A stretch of DNA of 64,000 nt from Amblyomma americanum (taxonomy: Eukaryota; Arthropoda; Arachnida; Ixodida; Ixodidae), in NCBI RefSeq assembly GCF_052857255.1, contig NW_027526485.1, positions 2,790,001-2,854,000 of the forward strand, in the 5' to 3' direction. This document shows positions 11,483 through 23,482 of the stretch, piece after piece. Below the pieces are notes generated by a model. It did not search any database, was not told the DNA's origin, and was given only the letters and a program-made list of their open reading frames with translations. Both the position numbers and the translations under genes were made by a program. Every line of letters starts with the position of its first letter. The first letter of the stretch is position 1.

Positions 11483-12820
11483 GATATGGTTTGTTTGCGA
11501 AGCTCACTCAACTGTTTCTCAAAGGCTTCTTGTCAGGGTCGAAGTCGCATGTGGCACTCCTGCGACAATACTTGACTAATTGCTACCATCAAATCTTATA
11601 TTTGGTATTGCAAGCTATGGTTATATTTGCGAAGCTCCCTCACCTGTTTCTCAGGGGCTTCTTTGTCAGGGTCTCAGTCGCATACGGCACTCCTGCGACA
11701 TACTTGATTATTTGCTACCTCAAATCGTATATTTGGTATTGCAAGCTATGGTTATGTTGCGAAGCTCCCTCACCTGTTTCTCAAGAGCTTCTTTTTCAGG
11801 GTCTAAGTCGCATGTGGCACTCCTGCGACATACTTGATTATTTGCTACCTCAAATCGTATATTTGGTATTGCAAGTTATGGTTATGTTTGCGAAGCTCCC
11901 TCACCTTTTTCTCAAGGGCTTCTTTGTCAGGGTCTAATTCGCATGTGGCACTCCTGCGACATACTTGATATTTGCTACCTCAAATCGTTATTTGGTATTG
12001 CAAGCTATGGTTATGTTTGCGAAGCTCCCTTACCTGTTTCTCAAGGGCTTCCATATATGGGTCTAAGTCGCATGTGGCACTCCTGCGACATACTTGATTA
12101 TTTTCTACCTCAAATCGTATATTGGTATTGCAAGCTAAGGTTATGTTTGCGAAGCTCCCTCACCTGTTTCTCAAGGGCTTCTTTGTCAGGGTCTAAGTCG
12201 CATGTGGTACTCCTGCGACATACTTGATTATTTGCTACCTCAAATCGTATATTTGGTATTGCAAGCTATGGTTATGTTTGCGAAGCTCCCTCACCTGTTT
12301 CTCAATGCTTCTTTGTCAGGGTCGAAGTCGCATGTGGCACTCCTGCGGCATACTTGATTATTTGCTACCTGAAATTGTATATTTGGTACAGCAAGCTATG
12401 GTTATGTTTGCGAAGCTCCCTCATCTGTTTCTCAAGGGCTTCTTTATCAGGGTCTAAGTCGTATGTGATACTCCTGCGACACACTTGCCTATTTGCTACC
12501 GCAATTCATATATTTGTTATTGCAAGCTATGGTTATGTTTGCGAAGCTCCCTCACCTGTTCTCAATGGCTTCTTTGTCAGGGTCGAAGTCGCATGTGGCA
12601 CTCCTGCGGCATACTTGATTATTTGCTACCTGAAATTGTATATTGGTACAGCAAGCTATGGTTATGTTTGCGAAGCTCTCTCACCTGTTTTCTCAAGTGC
12701 TTCTTTGTCAGGGTCGAATTCGCATGTGTTACTCCTGCAGCATATTTGCCTATTCGCTACCTCATCGTATAGATGGTATTGCAAGCTAGGTTATGTTGCG
12801 AAGCTCACTCACCTGTTTTT
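11327..12820. other. Cluster of single-base indels, probable unpolished or erroneous sequence
   Basis: Compared with 18.50-20.00 kb, insertions lie at about 11,329 (CAAAATCG), 11,456 (TACCCTC), 11,567 (GACAATAC), 11,588 (TACCATC), 12,690 and 12,819. Losses lie at about 11,530, 11,757, 11,968, 11,989, 12,121, 12,307, 12,559, 12,642, 12,788 and 12,797. Substitutions occur near 11,907, 12,446 and 12,517. Many of the indels are in homopolymers. The net change of -4 exactly explains why the copy offset moves from 7,170 before the patch to 7,174 after it. Flanking kilobases have no indel against the same copy, so a local sequencing or consensus error is more likely than biology. Confidence 0.85.
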
Positions 12821-13835
12821 TCAAGGGCTTCTTTGTCGGGGTCAATGTCTCACGTGGTACTCCTGCGACATACTTGATTATTTGCTACCTCAAATCGTAT
12901 ATTTGGTATTGCAAGCTCTGGTTATGTTTGCGAAGCTCCCTCACCTGTTTTTCAAGGGCTTCATTGTCAGGGTCGCAATCGTATGTGGCACTCCTTCGGC
13001 ATACTTGCCTTTTTGCTACCTCAATTCGTATATTTCGTATAGCAAGCTATGGTTATGTTTACGAAGCTCACTCACCTGTTCCTCAATGGCTTCATTGTCA
13101 GAGTCTATGTCGCACGTGGTACTCCTGCGACATACTTGATTATTTGCTACCTCAAATCGTATATTTGGTATTGCAAGCTATGGTTATGTTTGTGAAGCTC
13201 CCTCACCTGTTTCTCAACGGCTTCTTTGTCAGGGTCTAAGTCGCATGTGGCACTCCTGCGACATACTTGATTATTTGCTACCTCAAATCTTATATTTGGT
13301 ATTGCAAGCTATGGTTATGTTTGCGAAGCTCCCTCACTTGTTTCTCAAGGGCTTCTTTGTCAGGGTCTAAGTCCCATGTGGCACTCCTGCGACATACTTG
13401 ATTATTTGCTACCTCAAATCGTATATTTGGTATTGCAAGCCATGGTTTGTTTGCGAAGCTCCCTCACCTGTTTCTCAAGGGCTTCTTTGTCAGGGTCTAA
13501 GTAGCATGTGGCACTCCTGCGACATACTTGATTATTTGCTACCTCAAATCCTATATTTGGTATTGCAAGCAATGGTTATGTTTGCGAAGCTCCCTCACCT
13601 GTTTCTCAAGGGCTTCTTTGTCAGGGTCTAAGTCGCATGTGGCGCTCCTTCGGCATACTTGATTATTTGCTACCTCAAATTGTATATTTGGTACAGCAAG
13701 CTACGGTTTGTTTGCGAAGCTCCCTCACCTGTTTCTCAAGGGCTTTTTTGTCAGGGTCTAAGTTGCACGTGGCACTCCTGCGGCATACTTGATTATTTGC
13801 TACCTCAAATTGTATATTTGGTACAGCAAGCTATG

Positions 13836-16800
13836 GTTATGTCTGCGAAGCTCCGTCACCTGTTTCTATAGGGCTTCTTTGTAAGGGTCGAAGTCGCATG
13901 TGGCACTCCTGCAGCATACTTGCCTATTCGCTACCTCAAACCGTATATTTGGTATTGCAAGCTATGGTTTGTTTGCGAAGCACCCTCACCTGTTTCTCAA
14001 GGGCTTCTTTGTCAGGGTCGAAGTCGCATGTGGCACTCCTGCGGCATACTTGCCTTTGTGCTACCTCAATTCGTATATTTGGTATAGCAAGGTATGGTTT
14101 GTTTGCGAAGCTCCCTCACCTGTTTCTCAAGGGCTTTTTTGTCAGGGTCTAAGTTGCATGTGGCACTCCTGCGACATATTTGATAATTTTGTACCTCAAA
14201 TCGTATATTTGGTATTGCAAGCCATGGTTATGTTTGCGAAGCTCCCTCACCTGTTTCTCAAGGGCTTCTTTGTCAGAGTCTAAGTCGCATGTGGTACTCC
14301 TGCGACATACTTGATTATTTGCTACCTCAAATCATATATTTGATATTGCAAGATATGGTTTGTTTGCGAAGCTCACTCAACTGTTTCTCAAAGGCTTCTT
14401 TGTCAGGGTCGAAGTCGCATGTGGCACTCCTGCGACATACTTGACTACCTCAAATCTTATATTTGGTATTGCAAGCTATGGTTTGTTTGCGAAGCACCCT
14501 CACCTGTTTCTCAAGGGCTTCATTGTCAGGGTCGAAGTCGCATGTGGCACTCCTGCGGCATACTTGCCTTTGTGCTACCTCAATTCGTATATTTGGTATA
14601 GCAAGGTATGGTTTGTTTGCGAAGCTCCCTCACCTGTTTCTCAAGGGCTTTTTTGTCAGGGTCTAAGTTGCATGTGGCACTCCTGCGACATACTTGATTA
14701 TTTTCTACCTCAAATCGTATATTTAGTATTGCAAGCTATGGTTATGTTTACGAAGCTCCCTCACCTGTTTCTCAAGGGCTTCTTTGTCAGAGTCTAAGTC
14801 GCATGTGGTACTCCTGCGACATACTTGATTATTTGCTCCTCAAATCATATATTTGGTATTGCAAGATATGGTTTGTTTGCGAAGCTCACTCAACTGTTTC
14901 TCAAAGGCTTCTTTGTCAGGGTCGAAGTCGCATGTGGCACTCCTGCGACATACTTGACTATTTGCTACCTCAAATCCTATATTTGTTATTGCAAGCTATG
15001 GTTATGTTTGCGAAGCTCCCTCACCTGTTTCTCAAGAGCTTCTTTTTCAGGGTCTAAGTCGCATGTGGCACTCCTGCGACATACTTGATTATTTGCTACC
15101 TCAAATCATATATTTGGTATTGCAAGATATGGTTTGTTTGCGAAGCTCACTCAACTGTTTCTCAAAGGCTTCTTTGTCAGGGTCGAAGTCGCATGTGGCA
15201 CTCCTGCGACATACTTGACTATTTGCTACCTCAAATCGTATATTTGGTATTGCAAGCTTAGGTTATGTTTGCGAAGCTCCCTCACCTGTTTCTCAAGGGC
15301 TTCTTTGTCAGGGTCTAATTCGCATGTGGCACTCCTGCGACATACTTGATTATTTGCTACCTCAAATCTTATATTTGGTATTGCAAGCTATGGTTATGTT
15401 TGTGAAGCTCCCTCACCTGTTTCTCAACGGCTTCTTTGTCAGGGTCTAAGTCGCATGTGGCACTCCTGCGACATACTTGATTATTTGCTACCTCAAATCG
15501 TATACTTGGTATTGCAAGCTATGGTTATGTTTGCGAAGCTCCCTCACGTGTTTCTCAAGGGCTTCTTTCTCAAAGTCTAAGTAGCATGTGGTACTCCTGC
15601 GACATACTTGATTATTTGCTACCTCAAATCATATATTTGGTATTGCAAGATATGGTTTGTTTGCGAAGCTCTCTCACCTGTTTCTCAAGGGCTTCATTGT
15701 CAGGGTCGCAATCGCATGTGGGACTCCTTCGGCATACTTGCCTTTTTGCTACCTCAATTCGTATATTTCGTATAGCAAGCTATGGTTATGTTTACGAAGC
15801 TCACTCACCTGTTCCTCAATGGCTTCTTTGTCAGGGTCTAAGTCGCACGTGGTACTCCTGCGACATACTTGATTATTTGCTACCTCAAATCGTATATTTG
15901 GTATTGCAAGTTATGGTTATGTTTGTGAAGCTCCCTCACCTGTTTCTCAACGGCTTCTTTGTCAGGGTCTAAGTCGCATGTGGCACTCCTGCGACATACT
16001 TGATTATTTGCTACCTCAAATCTTATATTTGGTATTGCAAGCTATGGTTATGTTTGCGAAGCTCCCTCACTTGTTTCTCAAGGGCTTCTTTGTCAGGGTC
16101 TAAGTCCCATGTGGCACTCCTGCGACATACTTGATTATTTGCTACCTCAAATCGTATATTTGGTATTGCAAGCTATGGTTTGTTTGCGAAGCACCCTCAC
16201 CTGTTTCTCAAGGGCTTCATTGTCAGGGTCGAAGTCGCATGTGGCACTCCTGCGGCATACTTGCCTTTGTGCTACCTCAATTCGTATATTTGGTATAGCA
16301 AGGTATGGTTTGTTTGCGAAGCTCCCTCACCTGTTTCTCAAGGGCTTTTTTGTCAGGGTCTAAGTTGCATGTGGCACTCCTGCGACATACTTGATTATTT
16401 TCTACCTCAAATCGTATATTTAGTATTGCAAGCTATGGTTATGTTTGCGAAGCTCCCTCACCTGTTTCTCAAGGGCTTCTTTGTCAGAGTCTAAGTCGCA
16501 TGTGGTACTCCTGCGACATACTTGATTATTTGCTCCTCAAATCATATATTTGGTATTGCAAGATATGGTTTGTTTGCGAAGCTCACTCAACTGTTTCTCA
16601 AAGGCTTCTTTGTCAGGGTCGAAGTCGCATGTGGCACTCCTGCGACATACTTGACTATTTGCTACCTCAAATCCTATATTTGTTATTGCAAGCTATGGTT
16701 ATGTTTGCGAAGCTCCCTCACCTGTTTCTCAAGAGCTTCTTTTTCAGGGTCTAAGTCGCATGTGGCACTTCATCGACATACTTGATGATTTGCTACCTCA

Positions 16801-18134
16801 AATCGTATATTTGGTATTGCAAGCTATGGTTATGTTTGCGAAGCTCCCTCACCTGTTTCTCAAGGGCTTCTTTGTCAGGGTCTAATTCGCATGTGGCACT
16901 CCTGCGACATACTTGATTATTTGCTACCTCAAATCTTATATTTGGTATTGCAAGCTATGGTTATGTTTGTGAAGCTCCCTCACCTGTTTCTCAACGGCTT
17001 CTTTGTCAGGGTCTAAGTCGCATGTGGCACTCCTGCGACATACTTGATTATTTGCTACCTCAAATCGTATACTTGGTATTGCAAGCTATGGTTATGTTTG
17101 CGAAGCTCCCTCACGTGTTTCTCAAGGGCTTCTTTCTCAAAGTCTAAGTAGCATGTGGTACTCCTGCGACATACTTGATTATTTGCTACCTCAAATCATA
17201 TATTTGGTATTGCAAGATATGGTTTGTTTGCGAAGCTCACTCACCTGTTTCTCAAAGGCTTCTTTGTCAGGGTCGAAGTCGCATGTGGCACTCCTGCGAC
17301 ATACTTGACTATTTGCTACCTCAAATCTTATATTTGGTATTGCAAGCTATGGTTATGTTTGCGAAGCTCCCTCACCTGTTTCTCAGGGGCTTCTTTGTCA
17401 GGGTCTAAGTCGCATACGGCACTCCTGCGACATACTTGATTATTTGCTACCTCAAATCCTATATTTGGTATTGCAAGCTATGGTTATGTTTGCGAAGCTC
17501 CCTCACCTGTTTCTCAAGAGCTTCTTTTTCAGGGTCTAAGTCGCATGTGGCACTCCGGCGACATACTTGATTATTTGCTACCTCAAATCGTATATTTGGT
17601 ATTGCAAGCTATGGTTATGTTTGCGAAGCTCCCTCACCTGTTTCTCAAGGGCTTCTATACAAGGGTCTAAGTCGCATGTGGCACTCCTGCGACATACTTG
17701 ATTTTCTACCTCAAATCGTATATTTGGTATTGCAAGCTATGGTTATGTTTGCGAAGCTCCCTCACCTGTTTCTCAACGGCTTCTTTGTCAGGGTCTAAGT
17801 CGCATGTGGCACTCCTGCGACATACTTGATTCTTTGCTACCTCAAATCGTATATTTGGTATTGCAAGCTATGGTTATTTTTGCGAAGCTCCCTCACCTGT
17901 TTCTCAAGGGCTTCTTTGTCAGGGTCTAAGTAGCATGTGGCACTCCTGCGACATACTTGATTATTTGCTACCTCAAATCGTATATTTGGTATTGCAAGCT
18001 ATGGTTATGTTTGCGAAGCTCCCTCACCTGTTTCTCAAGGGCTTCTTTGTCAGGGTCTAAGTCGCATGTGGCACTCCTGCGGCATACTTGATTATTTGCT
18101 ACCTCAAATTGTATATTTGGTACAGCAAGCTATG
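13836..18134 (+). repeat. HOR interval of about 33 monomers (4,299 bp) with recombination joins
   Basis: Starts with an M1 marker. Up to about 14,478 it follows the 6.5-7.2 kb copy. It then follows 9,007 onward (offset 5,473) until about 15,069, where it returns to the offset of 7,170 relative to 7.9-11.0 kb. The two switches fall within otherwise intact monomers, so the phase is preserved, as expected of unequal crossover or gene conversion. Confidence 0.83.
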
Positions 18135-21009
18135 GTTATGTCTGCGAAGCTCCGTCACCTGTTTCTATAGGGCTTCTTTGTAAGGGTCGAAGTCGCATGT
18201 GGCACTCCTGCAGCATACTTGCCTATTCGCTACCTCAAACCGTATATTTGGTATTGCAAGCTATGGTTTGTTTGCGAAGCACCCTCACCTGTTTCTCAAG
18301 GGCTTCTTTGTCAGGGTCGAAGTCGCATGTGGCACTCCTGCGGCATACTTGCCTTTGTGCTACCTCAATTCGTATATTTGGTATAGCAAGGTATGGTTTG
18401 TTTGCGAAGCTCCCTCACCTGTTTCTCAAGGGCTTTTTTGTCAGGGTCTAAGTTGCATGTGGCACTCCTGCGACATACTTGATTATTTTCTACCTCAAAT
18501 CGTATATTTGGTATTGCAAGCCATGGTTATGTTTGCGAAGCTCCCTCACCTGTTTCTCAAGGGCTTCTTTGTCAGAGTCTAAGTCGCATGTGGTACTCCT
18601 GCGACATACTTGATTATTTGCTACCTCAAATCATATATTTGATATTGCAAGATATGGTTTGTTTGCGAAGCTCACTCAACTGTTTCTCAAAGGCTTCTTT
18701 GTCAGGGTCGAAGTCGCATGTGGCACTCCTGCGACATACTTGACTAATTGCTACCTCAAATCTTATATTTGGTATTGCAAGCTATGGTTATATTTGCGAA
18801 GCTCCCTCACCTGTTTCTCAGGGGCTTCTTTGTCAGGGTCTCAGTCGCATACGGCACTCCTGCGACATACTTGATTATTTGCTACCTCAAATCGTATATT
18901 TGGTATTGCAAGCTATGGTTATGTTTGCGAAGCTCCCTCACCTGTTTCTCAAGAGCTTCTTTTTCAGGGTCTAAGTCGCATGTGGCACTCCTGCGACATA
19001 CTTGATTATTTGCTACCTCAAATCGTATATTTGGTATTGCAAGTTATGGTTATGTTTGCGAAGCTCCCTCACCTGTTTCTCAAGGGCTTCTTTGTCAGGG
19101 TCTAATTCGCATGTGGCACTCCTGCGACATACTTGATTATTTGCTACCTCAAATCGTATATTTGGTATTGCAAGCTATGGTTATGTTTGCGAAGCTCCCT
19201 TACCTGTTTCTCAAGGGCTTCCATATATGGGTCTAAGTCGCATGTGGCACTCCTGCGACATACTTGATTATTTTCTACCTCAAATCGTATATTTGGTATT
19301 GCAAGCTAAGGTTATGTTTGCGAAGCTCCCTCACCTGTTTCTCAAGGGCTTCTTTGTCAGGGTCTAAGTCGCATGTGGTACTCCTGCGACATACTTGATT
19401 ATTTGCTACCTCAAATCGTATATTTGGTATTGCAAGCTATGGTTATGTTTGCGAAGCTCCCTCACCTGTTTCTCAATGGCTTCTTTGTCAGGGTCGAAGT
19501 CGCATGTGGCACTCCTGCGGCATACTTGATTATTTGCTACCTGAAATTGTATATTTGGTACAGCAAGCTATGGTTATGTTTGCGAAGCTCCCTCATCTGT
19601 TTCTCAAGGGCTTCTTTGTCAGGGTCTAAGTCGTATGTGATACTCCTGCGACACACTTGCCTATTTGCTACCGCAATTCATATATTTGGTATTGCAAGCT
19701 ATGGTTATGTTTGCGAAGCTCCCTCACCTGTTTCTCAATGGCTTCTTTGTCAGGGTCGAAGTCGCATGTGGCACTCCTGCGGCATACTTGATTATTTGCT
19801 ACCTGAAATTGTATATTTGGTACAGCAAGCTATGGTTATGTTTGCGAAGCTCTCTCACCTGTTTCTCAAGTGCTTCTTTGTCAGGGTCGAATTCGCATGT
19901 GTTACTCCTGCAGCATATTTGCCTATTCGCTACCTCATCGTATAGATGGTATTGCAAGCTAAGGTTATGTTTGCGAAGCTCACTCACCTGTTTTTCAAGG
20001 GCTTCTTTGTCGGGGTCAATGTCTCACGTGGTACTCCTGCGACATACTTGATTATTTGCTACCTCAAATCGTATATTTGGTATTGCAAGCTCTGGTTATG
20101 TTTGCGAAGCTCCCTCACCTGTTTTTCAAGGGCTTCATTGTCAGGGTCGCAATCGTATGTGGCACTCCTTCGGCATACTTGCCTTTTTGCTACCTCAATT
20201 CGTATATTTCGTATAGCAAGCTATGGTTATGTTTACGAAGCTCACTCACCTGTTCCTCAATGGCTTCATTGTCAGAGTCTATGTCGCACGTGGTACTCCT
20301 GCGACATACTTGATTATTTGCTACCTCAAATCGTATATTTGGTATTGCAAGCTATGGTTATGTTTGTGAAGCTCCCTCACCTGTTTCTCAACGGCTTCTT
20401 TGTCAGGGTCTAAGTCGCATGTGGCACTCCTGCGACATACTTGATTATTTGCTACCTCAAATCTTATATTTGGTATTGCAAGCTATGGTTATGTTTGCGA
20501 AGCTCCCTCACTTGTTTCTCAAGGGCTTCTTTGTCAGGGTCTAAGTCCCATGTGGCACTCCTGCGACATACTTGATTATTTGCTACCTCAAATCGTATAT
20601 TTGGTATTGCAAGCCATGGTTTGTTTGCGAAGCTCCCTCACCTGTTTCTCAAGGGCTTCTTTGTCAGGGTCTAAGTAGCATGTGGCACTCCTGCGACATA
20701 CTTGATTATTTGCTACCTCAAATCCTATATTTGGTATTGCAAGCAATGGTTATGTTTGCGAAGCTCCCTCACCTGTTTCTCAAGGGCTTCTTTGTCAGGG
20801 TCTAAGTCGCATGTGGCGCTCCTGCGGCATACTTGATTATTTGCTACCTCAAATTGTATATTTGGTACAGCAAGCTACGGTTTGTTTGCGAAGCTCCCTC
20901 ACCTGTTTCTCAAGGGCTTTTTTGTCAGGGTCTAAGTTGCACGTGGCACTCCTGCGGCATACTTGATTATTTGCTACCTCAAATTGTATATTTGGTACAG
21001 CAAGCTATG
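18135..21009 (+). repeat. 22-mer HOR, 2,875 bp
   Basis: A full-length sister of 3,658-6,532 at a constant offset of 14,477, with the same diagnostic monomers in the same order. It is the best reference in the window for judging the defective stretch at 11.3-12.8 kb. Confidence 0.9.
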
Positions 21010-23482
21010 GTTATGTCTGCGAAGCTCCGTCACCTGTTTCTATAGGGCTTCTTTGTAAGGGTCGAAGTCGCATGTGGCACTCCTGCAGCATACTTGCCTA
21101 TTCGCTACCTCAAACCGTATATTTGGTATTGCAAGCTATGGTTTGTTTGCGAAGCACCCTCACCTGTTTCTCAAGGGCTTCTTTGTCAGGGTCGAAGTCG
21201 CATGTGGCACTCCTGCGGCATACTTGCCTTTGTGCTACCTCAATTCGTATATTTGGTATAGCAAGGTATGGTTTGTTTGCGAAGCTCCCTCACCTGTTTC
21301 TCAAGGGCTTTTTTGTCAGGGTCTAAGTTGCATGTGGCACTCCTGCGACATATTTGATAATTTTGTACCTCAAATCGTATATTTGGTATTGCAAGCCATG
21401 GTTATGTTTGCGAAGCTCCCTCACCTGTTTCTCAAGGGCTTCTTTGTCAGAGTCTAAGTCGCATGTGGTACTCCTGCGACATACTTGATTATTTGCTACC
21501 TCAAATCATATATTTGATATTGCAAGATATGGTTTGTTTGCGAAGCTCACTCAACTGTTTCTCAAAGGCTTCTTTGTCAGGGTCGAAGTCGCATGTGGCA
21601 CTCCTGCGACATACTTGACTACCTCAAATCTTATATTTGGTATTGCAAGCTATGGTTATATTTGCGAAGCTCCCTCACCTGTTTCTCAAGGGCTTCTTTG
21701 TCAGAGTCTAAGTCGCATGTGGTACTCCTGCGACATACTTGATTATTTGCTCCTCAAATCATATATTTGGTATTGCAAGATATGGTTTGTTTGCGAAGCT
21801 CACTCAACTGTTTCTCAAAGGCTTCTTTGTCAGGGTCGAAGTCGCATGTGGCACTCCTGCGACATACTTGACTATTTGCTACCTCAAATCTTATATTTGG
21901 TATTGCAAGCTATGGTTATGTTTGCGAAGCTCCCTCACCTGCTTCTCAGGGGCTTCTTTGTCAGGGTCTAAGTCGCATACGGCACTCCTGCGACATACTT
22001 GATTATTTGCTACCTCAAATCCTATATTTGGTATTGCAAGCTATGGTTATGTTTGCGAAGCTCCCTCACCTGTTTCTCAAGAGCTTCTTTTTCAGGGTCT
22101 AAGTCGCATGTGGCACTTCATCGACATACTTGATGATTTGCTACCTCAAATCGTATATTTGGTATTGCAAGCTTAGGTTATGTTTGCGAAGCTCCCTCAC
22201 CTGTTTCTCAAGGGCTTCTTTGTCAGGGTCTAATTCGCATGTGGCACTCCTGCGACATACTTGATTATTTGCTACCTCAAATCTTATATTTGGTATTGCA
22301 AGCTATGGTTATGTTTGTGAAGCTCCCTCACCTGTTTCTCAGCGGCATCTTTGTCAGGGTCTAAGTCGCATGTGGCACTCCTGCGACATACTTGATTATT
22401 TGCTACCTCAAATCGTATACTTGGTATTGCAAGCTATGGTTATGTTTGCGAAGCTCCCTCACGTGTTTCTCAAGGGCTTCTTTCTCAAAGTCTAAGTAGC
22501 ATGTGGTACTCCTGCGACATACTTGATTATTTGCTACCTCAAATCATATATTTGGTATTGCAAGATATGGTTTGTTTGCGAAGCTCACTCAACTGTTTCT
22601 CAAAGGCTTGTTTGTCAGGGTCGAAGTCGCATGTGGCACTCCTGCGACATACTTGACTATTTGCTACCTCAAATCTTATATTTGGTATTGCAAGCTATGG
22701 TTATGTTTGCGAAGCTCCCTCACCTGTTTCTCAGGGGCTTCTTTGTCAGGGTCTAAGTCGCATACGGCACTCCTGCGACATACTTGATTATTTGCTACCT
22801 CAAATCCTATATTTGGTATTGCAAGCTATGGTTATGTTTGCGAAGCTCCCTCACCTGTTTCTCAAGAGCTTCTTTTTCAGGGTCTAAGTCGCATGTGGCA
22901 CTCCGGCGACATACTTGATTATTTGCTACCTCAAATCGTATATTTGGTATTGCAAGCTATGGTTATGTTTGCGAAGCTCCCTCACCTGTTTCTCAAGGGC
23001 TTCTATACAAGGGTCTAAGTCGCATGTGGCACTCCTGCGACATACTTGATTTTCTACCTCAAATCGTATATTTGGTATTGCAAGCTATGGTTATGTTTGC
23101 GAAGCTCCCTCACCTGTTTCTCAACGGCTTCTTTGTCAGGGTCTAAGTCGCATGTGGCACTCCTGCGACATACTTGATTCTTTGCTACCTCAAATCGTAT
23201 GTTTGGTATTGCAAGCTATGGTTATTTTTGCGAAGCTCCCTCACCTGTTTCTCAAGGGCTTCTTTGTCAGGGTCTAAGTAGCATGTGGCACTCCTGCGAC
23301 ATACTTGATTATTTGCTACCTCAAATCGTATATTTGGTATTGCAAGCTATGTTTATGTTTGCGAAGCTCCCTCACCTGTTTCTCAAGGGCTTCTTTGTCA
23401 GGGTCTAAGTCGCATGTGGCACTCCTGCGGCATACTTGATTATTTGCTACCTCAAATTGTATATTTGGTACAGCAAGCTATG
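21010..23482 (+). repeat. 19-mer HOR, 2,473 bp
   Basis: Bounded by M1 markers. Register with the 6.5-7.9 kb copy (offset 14,477) holds until about 22,397. After that the sequence follows the 9.9-11.0 kb type (offset about 12,518). It is three monomers shorter than the standard 22-mer. Confidence 0.85.

Larger units (their letters stand above)
10965..13835 (+). repeat. 22-mer HOR, 2,871 bp, containing an indel-dense patch
   Basis: This is the sister of 3,658-6,532 and 18,135-21,009, which are both 2,875 bp long. It is exactly 4 bp shorter, and that deficit equals the net of the single-base indels found between 11,327 and 12,820 (six insertions, ten losses). Outside that patch it aligns with its sisters without a gap. 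Confidence 0.9.

Noticed and set aside
11029..11937. 302-codon plus-strand ORF, the longest in the window
   Set aside because: It reads the satellite in changing frames and stays open only through the indels of the 11.3-12.8 kb patch. The sister copies at 3.7 and 18.2 kb stop after 127 codons.
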